DNA from: Kingdonia uniflora
Lineage: Eukaryota; Streptophyta; Magnoliopsida; Ranunculales; Circaeasteraceae
Assembly (NCBI GenBank): GCA_014058105.1
Contig: JACGCM010001664.1
Span: 1,240,001 to 1,304,000 of the forward strand
Length of the DNA: 64,000 bases
Direction of reading: 5' to 3'
Both the position numbers and the translations under genes were made by a program. This document shows, piece after piece, positions 11,746 to 23,799 of this stretch. The notes beneath the pieces were generated by a model, which was given only the letters and a program-made list of their open reading frames with translations, made no database searches and was not told the origin of the DNA. Position 1 is the stretch's first letter; each line of letters opens with the position of its first letter.

Positions 11746-13470
11746 ATAAAGGACATCTACACATACTGAGATCACAAACATGAAGTCTAAACTAAACAGA
11801 TCAGCAGCGACAACTGCACCAAACACAGCTGAAGCTTTCAGCAACTCAAGCTCTTCAACCTCTGAAAGGGTGGAATAATACGAGAATGAGCAAAACCACA
11901 GCCCACTGAAACCCAACAGAGCTAAATAACATATTAGTAAACAGGTACAGATAAAGAGGATGAAGTGAATAAGATAGAATTTTTTTAAAGTAAATGAATA
12001 TAAAAATAAGTGATCATGATCCAGGTAATAGAATAATAAGAATACAAGAATCAAATATATAAGTAACCAGAGTTATGATAAAGAATTTAAGAGAAGATGA
12101 GAATTGTGACATGTGAAGATGATGCAATGATATGCTAATAATATGATATGATGAACTGGGATAATCCCACAATTATCCCTAATGCTGATTGATGCAATGA
12201 TGAACTAAGGTCCAAATGTTAAATGATTTGATGTTTTAAAACGTGCTACAATCCTATTTTAATATTGGCTGATCAACCGCTAGCATGTTTGACTTAAAAA
12301 GATCTGTTAAAGGGATACAATGGGTACAATTTTTGTCAAGCTCGACCAAGCTAATGGATACTCAGTTGATCAAAGCGTTCCAGGAATTTCAGCCCACGGA
12401 GCCAACGTCCGAACTGTATTTCATTCCAAGAAATTTCGACCTCACGAGGATAAGTCTAGCACCGGATTCATACTGTCTCATACCTTCCCAAACTCCCGGA
12501 TGGGTATATAAGGTATGATAGTGTTCACAGCCAGTTCTTCACCTACTATTTTAACCCGATATAGGACTCCTACAATCCTATTAGAGGTCAACCGATGGAG
12601 AGCTTTGTTATGTATCCGATCTCGTTAAGTTAAAAGAGTTTTGCATGATTAAAAAGATGCAACAGATCCCAAGGATCAAAAATACAACAACCATAAACCC
12701 GACAAACAAACATAGGATGACCACCTGTATAAGAGCATGGCAAACAATCCTAACCTAAACGTAAATAGTGACTCAGTCACACCATCTAAACTTAGATGAA
12801 ACAACAACTTAACCGCCACAACGACTAATCAACATCAGTCTCTAGAAGACCGAAATCAATAACATGAAATGTAGCTACTAGAAATATTGTTCTAACAGCT
12901 TCTAATAAAACCCAACGCCAATGCAAACTATAGTAACCAAGTTACAAAATAACTAACTAAATAGGTTAACAATTATACAGAGAAATAATATGATAACAAA
13001 CCCTAACTAAATCACATGCACCTTTCTACACATAGTACCACTCTAATCAACATCTATTAACTAGTAGAGAAATTTAGAAATAAAGGGAAAAACTCGCCTG
13101 ATAATAATACCGAGTTCTGACGAAACTAAAACTGGAATTCCAAACTCATAATCAGTGATACAGCTAACGAAACGCAGTACAAGCAACAACAAACAATCGC
13201 AACAACAATTAAACAAACAAAACCAAGAAACCAATTAATAAGCCAAACCCTAGAAATCAACCCAAAGCCTAATTGGAAGAAAGGAATGGAAGGAATAGGA
13301 AATTACTCACCAAGGATAAGGGCGATTATCAGTGCGAAGAATTGGCGAGCGAGGGAATAGATTGAATTAGAATATGAGGAAGAAGATTTATTTGGGAGAG
13401 AGAGTGAGAGAAATGAGAGAGAGATGAATGAAATGAAAATAACCCCAAAAGGAACAAAACAACCACAGAC

Positions 13471-13687
13471 TCATTCGAACGAAGATGGATGTCGTTCGAA
13501 CGAAGAGAATATGAAGACAAAAATTCTATGGAAGTGCCTCAGTCGTTCGAACGAAAAAGATTCGCGGGAATGGAAAAAGAAGTCGTCCGAATGGACCCAA
13601 AAGTCACTCGAACGACTTAGAGATCTTGGGCCCAGTTCTAGGAGATGAGTCAAATCGTTCAAACGAAGGTGAATGTCGTTCAAACGA
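13471..13687. promoter_or_regulatory. Phased TCGTTCGAACGA palindromes in U3 (5' LTR)
   Basis: Copies or decayed copies start at 13471, 13492, 13543, 13562, 13583, 13604, 13655 and 13676. The spacing (21; 19, 21, 21; 21) is identical to that in the 3' LTR, even where individual sites have mutated. Confidence 0.6.
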
Positions 13688-14035
13688 CTACTAGAAAATC
13701 CCAAAAGATCCACGAACCACACGAACACCCGAACACAGAACAATCTACGCACAAACACCACAATAACACCACCAACAACACACCAACGACACTAACCCAT
13801 CCAAGGGTCCCCGAACACAAAACACAACCACCTCCTCTTAAAAACCACATAACCACTGAAAACACCGAAAATGAATCTAACTCCAGACCTGCCCGAAAGG
13901 TATCAAACGGATGCAGAAGGGATTGAAGGAATATGCGGAATGAATGCAGATGCTAAAAAGGATAGGAATATGCAAAACAGAAATATTATAATAATATACA
14001 AATAAATTAATAAATAAAAAATACAGTTCACTACA

Positions 14036-14040
14036 CCTAT
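14036..14040. repeat. Target-site duplication CCTAT, right copy
   Basis: Exact match to 4137-4141, directly outside the right LTR. Confidence 0.9.
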
Positions 14041-15089
14041 AACAGATAACGTTGATCAACAAAATATAACTAATTATCCTATAACAGAGCATCGATCAAC
14101 CGTTGATTTTATTTAAACAAACAGCGTCAGTAATTCCATATGGTAAACATTGGTTCTAACTATAGATTATGTTCCACCTATTGCATGGGAAATACTGTAC
14201 CCTGCTTCTCAGCAGAAAATCCCTGAATAAATTTACATGACATTTAAATACATTTTAATATGCACTATAGCAAATAAAGGGGTCGGGATACCAAAGTAGA
14301 GCAAAGGAAACTGAGATTTATACTAGAGATAAAACCAATATATAATGTTAACTGTGTGTATATATTATATTAACCCGGACTAACTTTTTCACCGGAATAG
14401 AAAAAAGAAAAAACTCACACCAATTCGTATTAATAACTGCAGTTAGACTTTAAAGCAGAGAAAAGACCGTAAGCAACCACGACTCTTCCTGTATCCTCTC
14501 TTGTCCGCTTTCATCATTTTTATGGGGCTATTATTCCACTCTGAATTTAATCTGCAGATTACAATAATTTAGTCAAATTGATAGATTATATGAACTCATC
14601 AATTGAGAGGCAAAGGAAGAGGGAGAGACAAAGCGAAAGAGAGAGATTTACATTGGGAAAGCGAAGGAGCGTGTGCTAGTTGCACTGTTATCCGGGCGGA
14701 AAGATATGTTACCAGAATAAGGTATCGTCCCCAAGTGACCTCCCAAACTTAATACACCCACTTTAGCAAAATTGCAAGATTTCCTCGCTCTCGTTCTTTG
14801 CCGATGGTAAAATTTCAGAATCTGAAGAGATGTTCTTACTTTCGTAGTGCAATTTTCGTTGTACAATTATCAGGTCATATTCTACGTTAATTAACAACAG
14901 AAAAAGTCAGGACTAACTTAGGAAACAACTGATAATTGAAAACTTACAAATTTAATGAAATGGAACCTGTATGCTCGAAGGATATTCTGCATATGCCACT
15001 CCCCAACAATGGTAAGAAGATAAGTCATAGCCATACTTACAAGGACAACACTGCCCATCCTTATCTTTCTTAATGCAATGGTATATTCT
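14041..15089. other. Flank upstream of the C3HC gene remnant
   Basis: Mostly AT-rich. One minus-strand frame (14866-14648, 72 codons) contains GNISFRPDNSATSTRSFAFP. A Ser-rich stretch ending in SFAFP occurs in a family of plant nuclear proteins loosely called gar2-like, so this could be an exon relic, but the match rests on about 20 residues and memory. No other gene is supported. Confidence 0.25.
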
Positions 15090-15226
15090 TGTTATGAAGC
15101 TTCTAATGAGGAGGCCACTCAGGCTGTCAAGGCCTCCTCTGTTAACAATCAATGGGAATCTAATTATGTGTCTGAAGGGGCACCCATTGGAGAAAGTAAC
15201 TGTGAAGAAGCTGGGGAGTTCGATCC
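15090..15226 (+). pseudogene. C3HC zinc-finger (NIPA/ILP1-like) exon, 5' part
   Basis: The frame starting TGT TAT GAA at 15090 reads through YEASNEEATQAVKASSVNNQ and then GESNCEEAGEFD, stopping mid-codon at a solo-LTR border. The next codons resume after the LTR at 18935 with P-I-K-H-H-N. The acidic linker followed by FDP is how the second zinc-binding module starts in plant relatives of NIPA (ZC3HC1) and Arabidopsis ILP1. No start codon or upstream exons were recognised. It is a broken gene, split inside an exon by a 3.7-kb insertion. Confidence 0.7.
15222..15226. repeat. Target-site duplication GATCC, left copy
   Basis: GATCC directly precedes the solo LTR and recurs at 18935-18939. Removing one copy and the LTR restores the codon order Asp-Pro-Ile in the host exon. 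Confidence 0.9.
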
Positions 15227-18200
15227 TGTCATGCCCTAAAATCTAATAATTATAAAATATCTAAAACCATGTCTTCCAGGGCGTGCAGGTCGGGGAATCC
15301 AATCGATTCGCCCCACAAACGACCGAGTCATAGACAAGTTCAGGCTCAGTTATTCACTTAGCAATAATATTAGAGTAAAAAAAAATATAAAAATTAGCGG
15401 AAGACTAGGATAACAATAACTAAACAAAAGAGTTCAAGATACTAACTCAGAGCCAAGCCTTCAGCTTTAGCTCTCCAAAGATCACCACTGCAGCAGCTAA
15501 AAACGTGAAATGTTGTTATATGCGAGAGTGAGCAAACCACGGCTCACTAACTCCCCAAATAAGCTAAATAATTATACCAACTAATGAGATGATAATAATT
15601 ATAATAATGCATATTAATTTGCTAATGATAAAATAATAAATTCCAAAGGTGTCTAATAGATATCTACTAGGTATATATAACAAGTCTAATAATTCTATTT
15701 AAACTAAACAATATGTATATGTATATATATCCCGTATAAAGGAGTGCTAAGACTATGAACTACACTTCAATCACAAGAATTATAAACTACGCTCCAATCA
15801 CAGCTGTGGCCCTCAGTGCCACACGCAACTACCCCGATTCAAAATGTAATAGCATGTAAGAGTGAGCAACCCACTTCTCACTACAAACCTGCAAGGCTAC
15901 CCAAGCCCTAATAAGGCGCACCTCTAAAGTCAAACAAACTTAATGAGATCTCCCACAACCAAATACACCTGCCCTAAGCTCCTCAACACCCAACAAAACT
16001 AAAATAACCTAATAATAAAACTAGTGTAGAAGAAGAGGAATATGACGAATGTGAATGAAGAGTGCTAAGGATACAATAATACTAAGAGAAGAAGAATTTG
16101 TAGATGAGGAAAGGATGAAGGAGATGAGGAATGCAAAAGCAATGGTAATAGTATGAGACGATGAATTGAGAAATGCAGAAGTGCTATGATATGATATGAT
16201 AAGATGAAATGAATTGGGATAATCCCATAATTATCCCAAATGCTTGATGATTTGATAAAGATCTGCTAGAGTCCTAATGTTGAATGATTGAGGATAGATA
16301 ACCGAAGAAATGAAGTTTACCTTAAAGAGATCTTAGTTGGATACAATGGGTACGATTGGGTTACCAGCTCGACCATGCTGAAGGATTTACACACGGAGCC
16401 AACGTCTGAAATAGTGTTTACAATTCCAAGGGATTTCAACCTCACGGAGGATAAGACTGGTGCCAGAGGAAACTGTCCCATACCATCCCACACTCCCGAA
16501 GGGTAATAGATATGGTAGTGTCCAGCCAGAACTTTGCCTACTTATTTTAACCCGATGTAGGAATCCTAGGTCCTATCGAGGGTCAGCCAATGTAGAACTT
16601 TGATATGTATCCTGACCTCATCAAGATAAGAAGAATAGATTATGATCTACAGATGCGAACAGATCCTAAAAGACTGAAACACAACGGCCGCTAACACGGC
16701 AAGCATACATAGGATAACCACCTGCCAAGGAGAGTGGCAAACAATCCTAACACTGATGCAAACAGTGACTCACCAGTCACAACATCCAAACAACATCAAT
16801 CTTAAAGATCTCCTAACCAACATGATTACTATCAAGTACTAGAGTACCATTGCTGACAACACAGACTAGTACACACAGGATAACCTACCAGCCTCCAACC
16901 AGATAGCCAACAATCCCCAAAAACAGAGCTGCAACCTAACTCCTTAACTACTATGTACTAAAGTCTATACAATAGATGGGCAGAAAACCTACAAGGTCCC
17001 AATATCACTGGTGACAGTACAAACGTCACAGAATCCCTTTGACGTTTAAGGGTGAGGCCTTGAGAATGCCACAGCCATGTACCACCTCCTAGATAACGGT
17101 AGGGAACACAGCCCAGAAGCTTAACAGAGTAGCTCGACGAGATCGTAGAATCATGAGAACAAGAAACATCACAACATGATGAGGCAAAATCAACCCTATG
17201 ACAAACTATTAGAAGATCAACACCCACAATCAACTACTAAGGACAAACTGTCTGTTCACCACCAATAGCTAACCAGTCCATAAGATATCACACTCCAACA
17301 CAAAATCTAACATTCCAAACAACCACCAAATAAACGATTGGTACTCAAACCCAAGAACAAGTCTAACAAACTAAACTAACAAGGTCTCTAAATCTATTAA
17401 GGGATAACTATAACCTCTAAACTATATACTAATAAAAAAGATAGCGGCTAAACCAAGTGTTGTCCATATATCTCTACTAACAGCCAAACCTAATAACTCG
17501 TGCCAAGAAACAGGCTAGATACCCAAATAACCAACCAACAATTCCATGCTCCATATAAGCGATGCTGGATCGTCGTATCCATAGTAGCCGAGAATATGAC
17601 TACCTATAACCTACAAGATTCTATCTAGTAGCTAAACCACAATATTCTCAATGTTTTACTAACTTAACCAATCCTTAAATACTCATGCACATAGTGTACT
17701 AAGCGAATAAACCATATAGATTCCCTAGGAAATTAATTCACATACTATCCTAATGACAAATATTAATACGTTAAACTTTGATTTACTATAACTCGCAAAT
17801 CAGCATAATGATCTAGTTACTCAGGAAGATAAAACTCGCCTGACGAAATGCTCTAGAAGAATCCAATCCAAGAAATAAACTCAATGTTCCAACAACGGCG
17901 TCTCACGGACAAATACCTCCAAGTCAATCCGCTACAATAACCAATTCAAAACCCAATAATCAATATCACAATAACTAACTCGAATCTACCAATCTTAGGG
18001 CTCCATAAGAACAAAAAATCAGCTAATCAAATCAGATTATCAGGAAGGAAAAGCAGTTCATAAGAGAGGGAAACAAGTTTACCAAAAGGGGGAAAATAGT
18101 TTGGTGATGTGAACTGATTTCAAAACTCCGGAGCACCACTACGACCTCCATAATCGCTCCCCTAAACCCAAATTGATCTCCCCCAAAGTCCAATGTAAAG

Positions 18201-18934
18201 AACCAACAATCAATGATGAAGCACCAACCCAAAGAAGCATGAAATATAGGTAGAAGAACAGTAGATTACCTGCAATCTGTCGATCGGAGATGGTGGGCTG
18301 ATCTTCATCTCTCTCTATCCTCTCCAATTCAAATCAACACAAGGACCCCAATAACAACATTAATGGCAGAAACAATAGCAAGGGAAAATGTGACAATGAC
18401 AAGGAGAAATAAGCACAACAAAGGCGACAACAATCAGGGACTAGGTGAGCAACTAAGGCAAGGGGTAACAATCCTCCATATCTCTCTCAAACAGCAGCAG
18501 CTCCTCTCCCTCTCCTCAATTCAATCTGAAATTGGTTCCTCTCTCTCTCTCTCTAGCCCTAAAATCATCCCCATACTAAAGAGAACCAAAAATAAAGAAA
18601 AGAAGACTTTATACTAAAGCTGGACAACGACGGTCGTTCGAACGAGTGATATAGTCGTTCAAACGACTCAGAGGCTTTGGTCCAAATTCCAGTGGACATG
18701 TTGATTCGTTCGAGCGACTATCACCTTCGTTCGAACGATAACTGGAAAGAATCCCAAATATCCCTCTCAGATCGCCTGGATCACAAACAACATAAAGTTC
18801 AATAGCGAAAGATACGAGTTATTATCCACAGCAACCCTGAGATGCAGAAATCAATATATAATGCAATCGATGAAAAGGATACGGATACAATAAATAATAA
18901 TAAAAATAAAAATAAAAATTTACGGGACATTACA
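15227..18934 (-). mobile_element. Solo LTR of a Del/Tekay-related retrotransposon
   Basis: A 3708-bp sequence bounded by TGTCATGCCC at the left and GACATTACA at the right, so TG...CA on either strand. There is no internal domain. It shares its ends, the GGGTACGATT...CTCGACC block (near 16345) and the U3 palindromes with the Tekay-like LTRs at 4142 and 11460, but it is longer and clearly a different subfamily. The GATCC duplication proves insertion followed by LTR-LTR recombination. Frames inside it (16288-16506, 18363-18617) are not genes. Confidence 0.88.
18634..18738. promoter_or_regulatory. Phased TCGTTCGAACGA palindromes (solo LTR)
   Basis: Sites start at 18634, 18655, 18706 and 18727, as two pairs each spaced 21 nt. 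They lie about 190-310 nt into the LTR in element sense, the same U3 position class as in the Tekay-like LTRs. Confidence 0.6.
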
Positions 18935-19080
18935 GATCCAATTAAGCATCACAACCTTTTCTGCCCATGGATGAATGGAAATGTCACTGCTGCTGGCTGT
19001 GGCAGCACTGGTGGTTCAAGTTCCGGTGCTGGAGCTATAGCTATTTGTGGCTGGAATATGACAATAGATGCCTTAGATGC
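18935..19080 (+). pseudogene. C3HC zinc-finger (NIPA/ILP1-like) exon, 3' part
   Basis: Continues the exon interrupted at 15226. It reads IKHHNLFCPWMNGNVTAAGC, then a Ser/Gly-rich spacer, then ICGWNMTIDALDA. The C-P-W, C and C-G-W residues are the signature of the C-terminal Rsm1/NuBaID-type zinc module in this family, which in animals acts as an F-box-like or nuclear-basket protein. The frame decays after about 19080, where a splice border or mutation is expected. Confidence 0.75.
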
Positions 19081-19800
19081 AGCTTTACAAAGAACTTGCA
19101 GCTTTACAAGGAACTTCAATTTTAAATTTTCTTTATATCATTCATGTACTTGTAGGGTTGCAACTCCTAAGGGGGATTATATAAGAGAATTAGGGTGTTT
19201 AAAAAGTCTTATTTGCTGCCATTTAATGGAAAGATTTGTAATCCTCTTGATCAGCTCAGAATGGATCTGTTAAAAGAGCTCTTATTAGCATATAATCTGT
19301 GGGGGGAGGACTACAGTGCTGTTCAGGGCTTACTCAAGTTGAGGGTCTAAATGGTACAGTTACAACTACAACTACAGGGTCACCAAAGTTAAAATGTGGT
19401 ACAGATATAGTGCGCACTGTACAGCTGGTCAGTGGGCAATAGTTGTAAAGTTGCTCCATCAAACACTAATCTCAGTACTCATATGCAAGTGGAATCTCAG
19501 TACTATTATTCAAATTCAGTTTGCGGAGATGGATATCATTCCCCACAAACAAGTTTATTATAGAAAAAGTTTTCTTAATAATCAATAGTATGAGTTGATG
19601 GAAAGAGATCAAGAGGATAATTTAAAATCACTTAAAATGTTGTGGATACTAAAGATCAAGAGGGCTAGGAATGTCGAGGGCTGGGAAATACCAAAGAGTG
19701 CTAAAAGAATGTATAACAAAAACAAAATAGTTATGCAGGTAATGAAGGATCCTCCTCCTCCAACTACCAGGGCTAAATCAAACAACCCCAAACGTTAGTT
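19081..19800 (+). pseudogene. Probable downstream remains of the C3HC gene
   Basis: Short same-strand coding-like stretches are scattered here, for example near 19430-19530 (KVAPSNTNLSTHMQ) and 19595-19625 (VDGKRSR). The second resembles the VDGKRSR-type C-terminal block of plant ILP1-like proteins, but stops and frameshifts prevent a gene model. Low confidence beyond the location and strand. Confidence 0.35.
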
Positions 19801-20937
19801 CTTATGAAGATTCGTTAATGGAATGCTATTTTTTTTGCTAGGTAAGCTTGATGTAATGCTAGGGTTGTTGGATAAAAAGAAAGAATTGCACTGTTCTTAA
19901 AGCTACGGTCCAAAACTTGAGCAATATATTGTATGCATTGCTGAGCCAAAAGTCTACTAATGAGGCTATACTTAGACTGGGAGTGAAATATATGTCCACC
20001 ATAATTCTGCACAATGATGATGAGGACCATTTGGGTAACCTGTGCTTTTCTTGAGGAAATATATCAACATGTGATGATAGCAGAATGATAGCAGTTTATG
20101 AAAGTACAAGATACATTCCACATATCAATATGTGATGACTTCTATACTAACATATATATATATATCTAATTATTCTTGCAAAAGAATAGTTTATGAAAGT
20201 GCACTAAATAATTGATCACGAATTAGAAATTCGGTAACAAAAAGCATGGAATTAGATAGATGAAAGATTTGACTCACAATCACAGACAGGCAGCGCTAAC
20301 AATCTTTCTTTTTTGGCTTTCTTCTTCAAATCTGATAGAAACGAAGTTAGCGCAAATGCAGAGAGAGCGAGAGAGATAGAGAGAATTAGGGCAAATGCTG
20401 AGAAAGGTTACCTATGATTTCCAATCTCTATATAGCAATCAAGGTTACCTATGATTTCCACTCAGGTTGTCAAGGTTCTAGATGATTTCCTTCCAAAGAA
20501 CTTCAAATTTAAATTTTCTTTATTTCATTCATGTACTTGTAGGCTTGCAACTCATAATGGGGATTATATGGACAAAGTCTAGCAAAATAAACCACACCAT
20601 AACGATATATATTTATATTAAGAGCAACCACTATCAAAGCTATCAAATATAAAAAGACAATCAACATTAGTTTTCCACATTAATTTAAGTATCAGGGCAA
20701 TATAATAAATCATGTCAATAGTTTTCGTAAATAATTTATGCATAAGGGCAATTTAACAAATCATGATAATTGTAATTTTCTGAAAGATGAAAATACTATT
20801 AAAGTAAACATTATCATGAAGATATCAAGCAAAAAATTGCATTGATCATCAAAGAAAATGAACTAACATTAAATGAAAAACAAACTCAATCAAGCTTCAC
20901 AACGAATATAAGGAGAATGTAGGTATTCATTAATAAA
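19801..20937. other. AT-rich spacer with a partial duplication of the C3HC locus
   Basis: 20493-20572 repeats 19100-19186 with few changes: AACTTCAA-TTTAAATTTTCT, then a shared stretch ending GGGGATTATAT. A 20-bp direct repeat AAGGTTACCTATGATTTCC lies at 20404 and 20440. A GA-rich tract is at 20355-20390. No coding region recognised. Confidence 0.55.
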
Positions 20938-20939
20938 CA

Positions 20940-21617
20940 TCAGCTCTTTTGTTTCCCTCTTTTTTGCTTCTTGCTCTTCTCGGCGTCGACAATTACTTCC
21001 TCAGAGAATAATAACTCATTTTCATAAAGAGCTTCATTGTTGTTTTGTCCAATTTCCAGATCAGTTATACCAATTTTTTCTGACGTAAGACATAATTCAT
21101 CTTCAACGTAAACCTTTGCTGGGACATCCAAGACTACACTCCATTCTGGATCTTTAGGAACCTTGGAATAAAAACTTGCCATGCATGCTCTGCTAGAATA
21201 AATGGCTCATCTCCTATTTGGTTTGAGCTGATAAAATTTGATAATTTCTTTAGCCTTAGATTTGCTTCATTATCCAACTTAAAACCATTTGTTACCTTTA
21301 CCCAATCGCACTTAAATAGAATAAGTTTGTATCCTTCACGGTACTCTAGCTGTATAATCTTCCTTAGAACTTTGTAGTATGTCGCTGACTCATCCTCTGT
21401 AAACATGCCTTTATTACTTGCCCGAAAAGTGGTTACACAATGTGCTAGCTCCACTGTTTTGATTTGTCTTAGTTGCCTCATAATCCTTTGCGACAAAAAT
21501 AAACCCATTAACAAAATACTTATTAAGTCTTGTAGCCACTGGCATTGGTCCCCTTACTATGTCAGAAAAAACTATATCGCTTGATTCCTTGAATTCTTTC
21601 TGAAAATAAAGCAACAA
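20940..21617 (-). pseudogene. CACTA transposase C-terminus (DUF4216-type)
   Basis: Three overlapping frames on the minus strand make one region: YFVNGFIFVAKDYEATKTNQ, then ATYYKVLRKIIQLEYREGYK and LILFKCDWVKVTNGFKLD, then EPFILAEHAWQVF and VPKDPEWSVVLDV. These are the ordered blocks of the DUF4216 domain at the C-terminus of plant En/Spm transposases. Two frameshifts (near 21500 and 21180) separate them. The tail is Lys-rich and stops at 20940. Confidence 0.85.
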
Positions 21618-22255
21618 AAAATTAACTATAATTTTACCCTAAATGGTGACGCCAACTAATGAAAATGCAAGACGGAATTAACATACCTAATTTTTCAACC
21701 AAGGTATGAACTCTTCTTCTAGAGCTAATTTGTAGTGACCTGGCTTCTTCTTTTGCAGCAATCTGGCGGTATTTTATGAAATCGGCATGTTACCTAAAGG
21801 TAAAAGTTAAAGAAAATAAAAATAAAAATATTTAAGAACACTTATAACTTACGTAAGTTAAATGTCTTACTTTTCCCAATCCTCGTAATCTAGATGGCTC
21901 TTCAACACCCATTTGTGAGCTTTTCATATTTGGTACGTGAAATAATGAAGCTTTCACTCGGACCAACTGGCACACAATTTCCACCATACTCGTTTTCATT
22001 AATATGATAAAACATTCTCGGTGGAAGTGGAGCTGAACAATCTAACCGCGCATTCAATTCTTCCAAAAAGCTATCTAAACCGCTTCCTCTATATTCAGTG
22101 CAATATATTAATGTTTCCTCATGTTTGTATGCTTATGCAATACACCCTTCAGGGCACGCTTTATTGCCAACGTACCCCTTGAATGTTTTCATGAACCTTA
22201 TACAAATAAGATTATACAATATTATTAGTATGTACAAGACTATACACATATAAGC

Positions 22256-23735
22256 TTAAATATTCACGCCATGTACTTGCCGTTCAAATGGATACATCCA
22301 TCTATAGAAAACCGGTCCACACAACCGAGCCTCATATGCTAAGTGAATTGAAAGACGCATCATCACAACAAAAACTGAAGGGGAGCAAATTTTCTCGAGC
22401 TCGCAAAGGGTGTTTGCAATACCTTTCTCCAAAGTCATCAGCATATCAACATCTATTACCCTTGAGCATAATGCCTTAAAAAAGGTACATATGCTTCTGG
22501 TTATCGAACGAATTTCTTTCCTATCCTGAAATGTATTTTGAATAAGAACAGGGAGCAAAAACGACATCAGAATGTAATAATCGTGGGATTTCATGCCTTT
22601 TAAATCCATTCCATCTTTAACAATATTCTTCCAATTACTACTGAACCCAAACGGGACCTTTAGATCACGCCAAGTCTGGAGGAATAGTTGTTTTTCTTCT
22701 TTTTGAAAACAATAATGGCCTAGCTTCATGGATTCTTTCCCATTTTTTTAACCAGCCACATGCGCCTTTTAAGTCCTAACCTCTTTTAGTCTTAACGTGC
22801 ATTTGCATCATACTTCGTCTTCCCTTTCATGTTTAACATTAGTTCCATAAAGATTTGACAAATATTGCATTCAATGTGCATGACATATAAATTATGACGG
22901 ACCGCAAGATGTTCCCAATACTCGATATCAAACAGTATTTACCGCTTTAAAAAATAGGAAGGTTCATCCTACTTCCCCTTTTTATTCAACGTCTTCTGCA
23001 TCCATTTGTTTCTTCTATTTGGTTTTCCCCCATTGCATATTTAAGTTTGCAACCATCTTTTCAACCTCAATCCCTGTTAAATGTTTGGGTTGTCTATGAA
23101 GTTCTTCTTTCTTATTAAATGTGCCTACACTTTTATCCTTTCGGCAGTCAACTTTCCCTTGTAACCATTGTCTGTGGCACATATAAACCTGCTTTCTTCC
23201 ATGATGAAGTCTTAATGATGCAGTATTTGGACCACAACAAGGACATGCAAACTTTCCTTTTGTGCGACAACCTGATATGTTACCATATGCAGGAAAATCG
23301 TGCATTGTCCTGAATAATACAACACTCATGTTGAATGTCTCTTTATTATATGCATCAAATGTATTTTCTCCTTTTCCCCATAACTCCTGTAGTTCGGCTA
23401 CCAAGGGTTGTAAATAGACATCAATGTCTTTTCCCGGTTTTTGGGGCCTTCAATAAGAAGCGATAGCATCGTAAATTCTGGCTTCATACATAAACCTGGC
23501 GGTAAATTATACGGGCACACATTACAGGCCAACAACTATGTACACTACTAAATGAGCCAAAGGGGTTGAAACCGTAGGGTCCCAATGTTAACCGAACATT
23601 ACGAGATTTTGCTGAACATTCTTTGCATTTCTCATCTAAGTTCTTCCATGTCGGAGAGTCAATAGGGTGTCTCATTTTTCCAGGAAGCATACACCCAGTC
23701 GAATGCCAGGCCATCTCCTTTGCCGCCCATGGCAC
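22256..23735 (-). pseudogene. CACTA transposase core (tnp2 and DUF4218-type)
   Basis: The tnp2 domain is recognisable at 23735-23484 (RHPIDSPTWKNLDEK, NVRLTLGPYGFNPFGSFSS) and 23404-23015 (TMHDFPAYGNISGCRTKGKF, ACPCCGPNTASLRLHHGRK, YMCHRQWL). After a disrupted stretch (HNLYVMHIECNICQ near 22900) it resumes at 22729-22256 with GMKSHDYYILMSFLLPVLIQ and ends in the DUF4218-type VVMMRLSIHLAYEARLCGPV. The gene is En/Spm TNPD-like and would catalyse cut-and-paste transposition; at least three breaks make it inactive. Confidence 0.9.
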
Positions 23736-23799
23736 ACTGTAGAAAAAAAACCATCACATAGATGCAACAATTTAAATGATCTACTTGCAAAGAATTAGG

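Larger units (their letters stand above)
4142..14035 (-). mobile_element. Complete Tekay/Del-like Ty3/gypsy chromovirus
   Basis: A 9.9-kb LTR retrotransposon lies on the minus strand. In element order it has 5' LTR (14035-11460), PBS (11455-11444), gag-pol (11281-6645), PPT (about 6657-6643) and 3' LTR (6642-4142). CCTAT target duplications flank it. The domain order gag, protease, RT, RNase H, integrase and C-terminal chromodomain marks a chromovirus; the chromodomain sequence and long LTRs (2.5 kb) resemble the Tekay/Del clade. LTRs differ by many substitutions and indels, and the coding region has numerous stops and frameshifts, so this is an old, inactive insertion. Confidence 0.93.
11460..14035 (-). 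repeat. 5' LTR of the Tekay-like element
   Basis: About 2576 bp, from TGTAGTGAACTG (complement of 14035) to GAGTGTGACA (complement of 11460). It matches 4142-6642 throughout. Differences include a (TA)n-centred inverted duplication at 11670-11745 and an extra 17-bp piece near 12716. A (TA)n tract also lies at 11646-11669. Confidence 0.92.
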
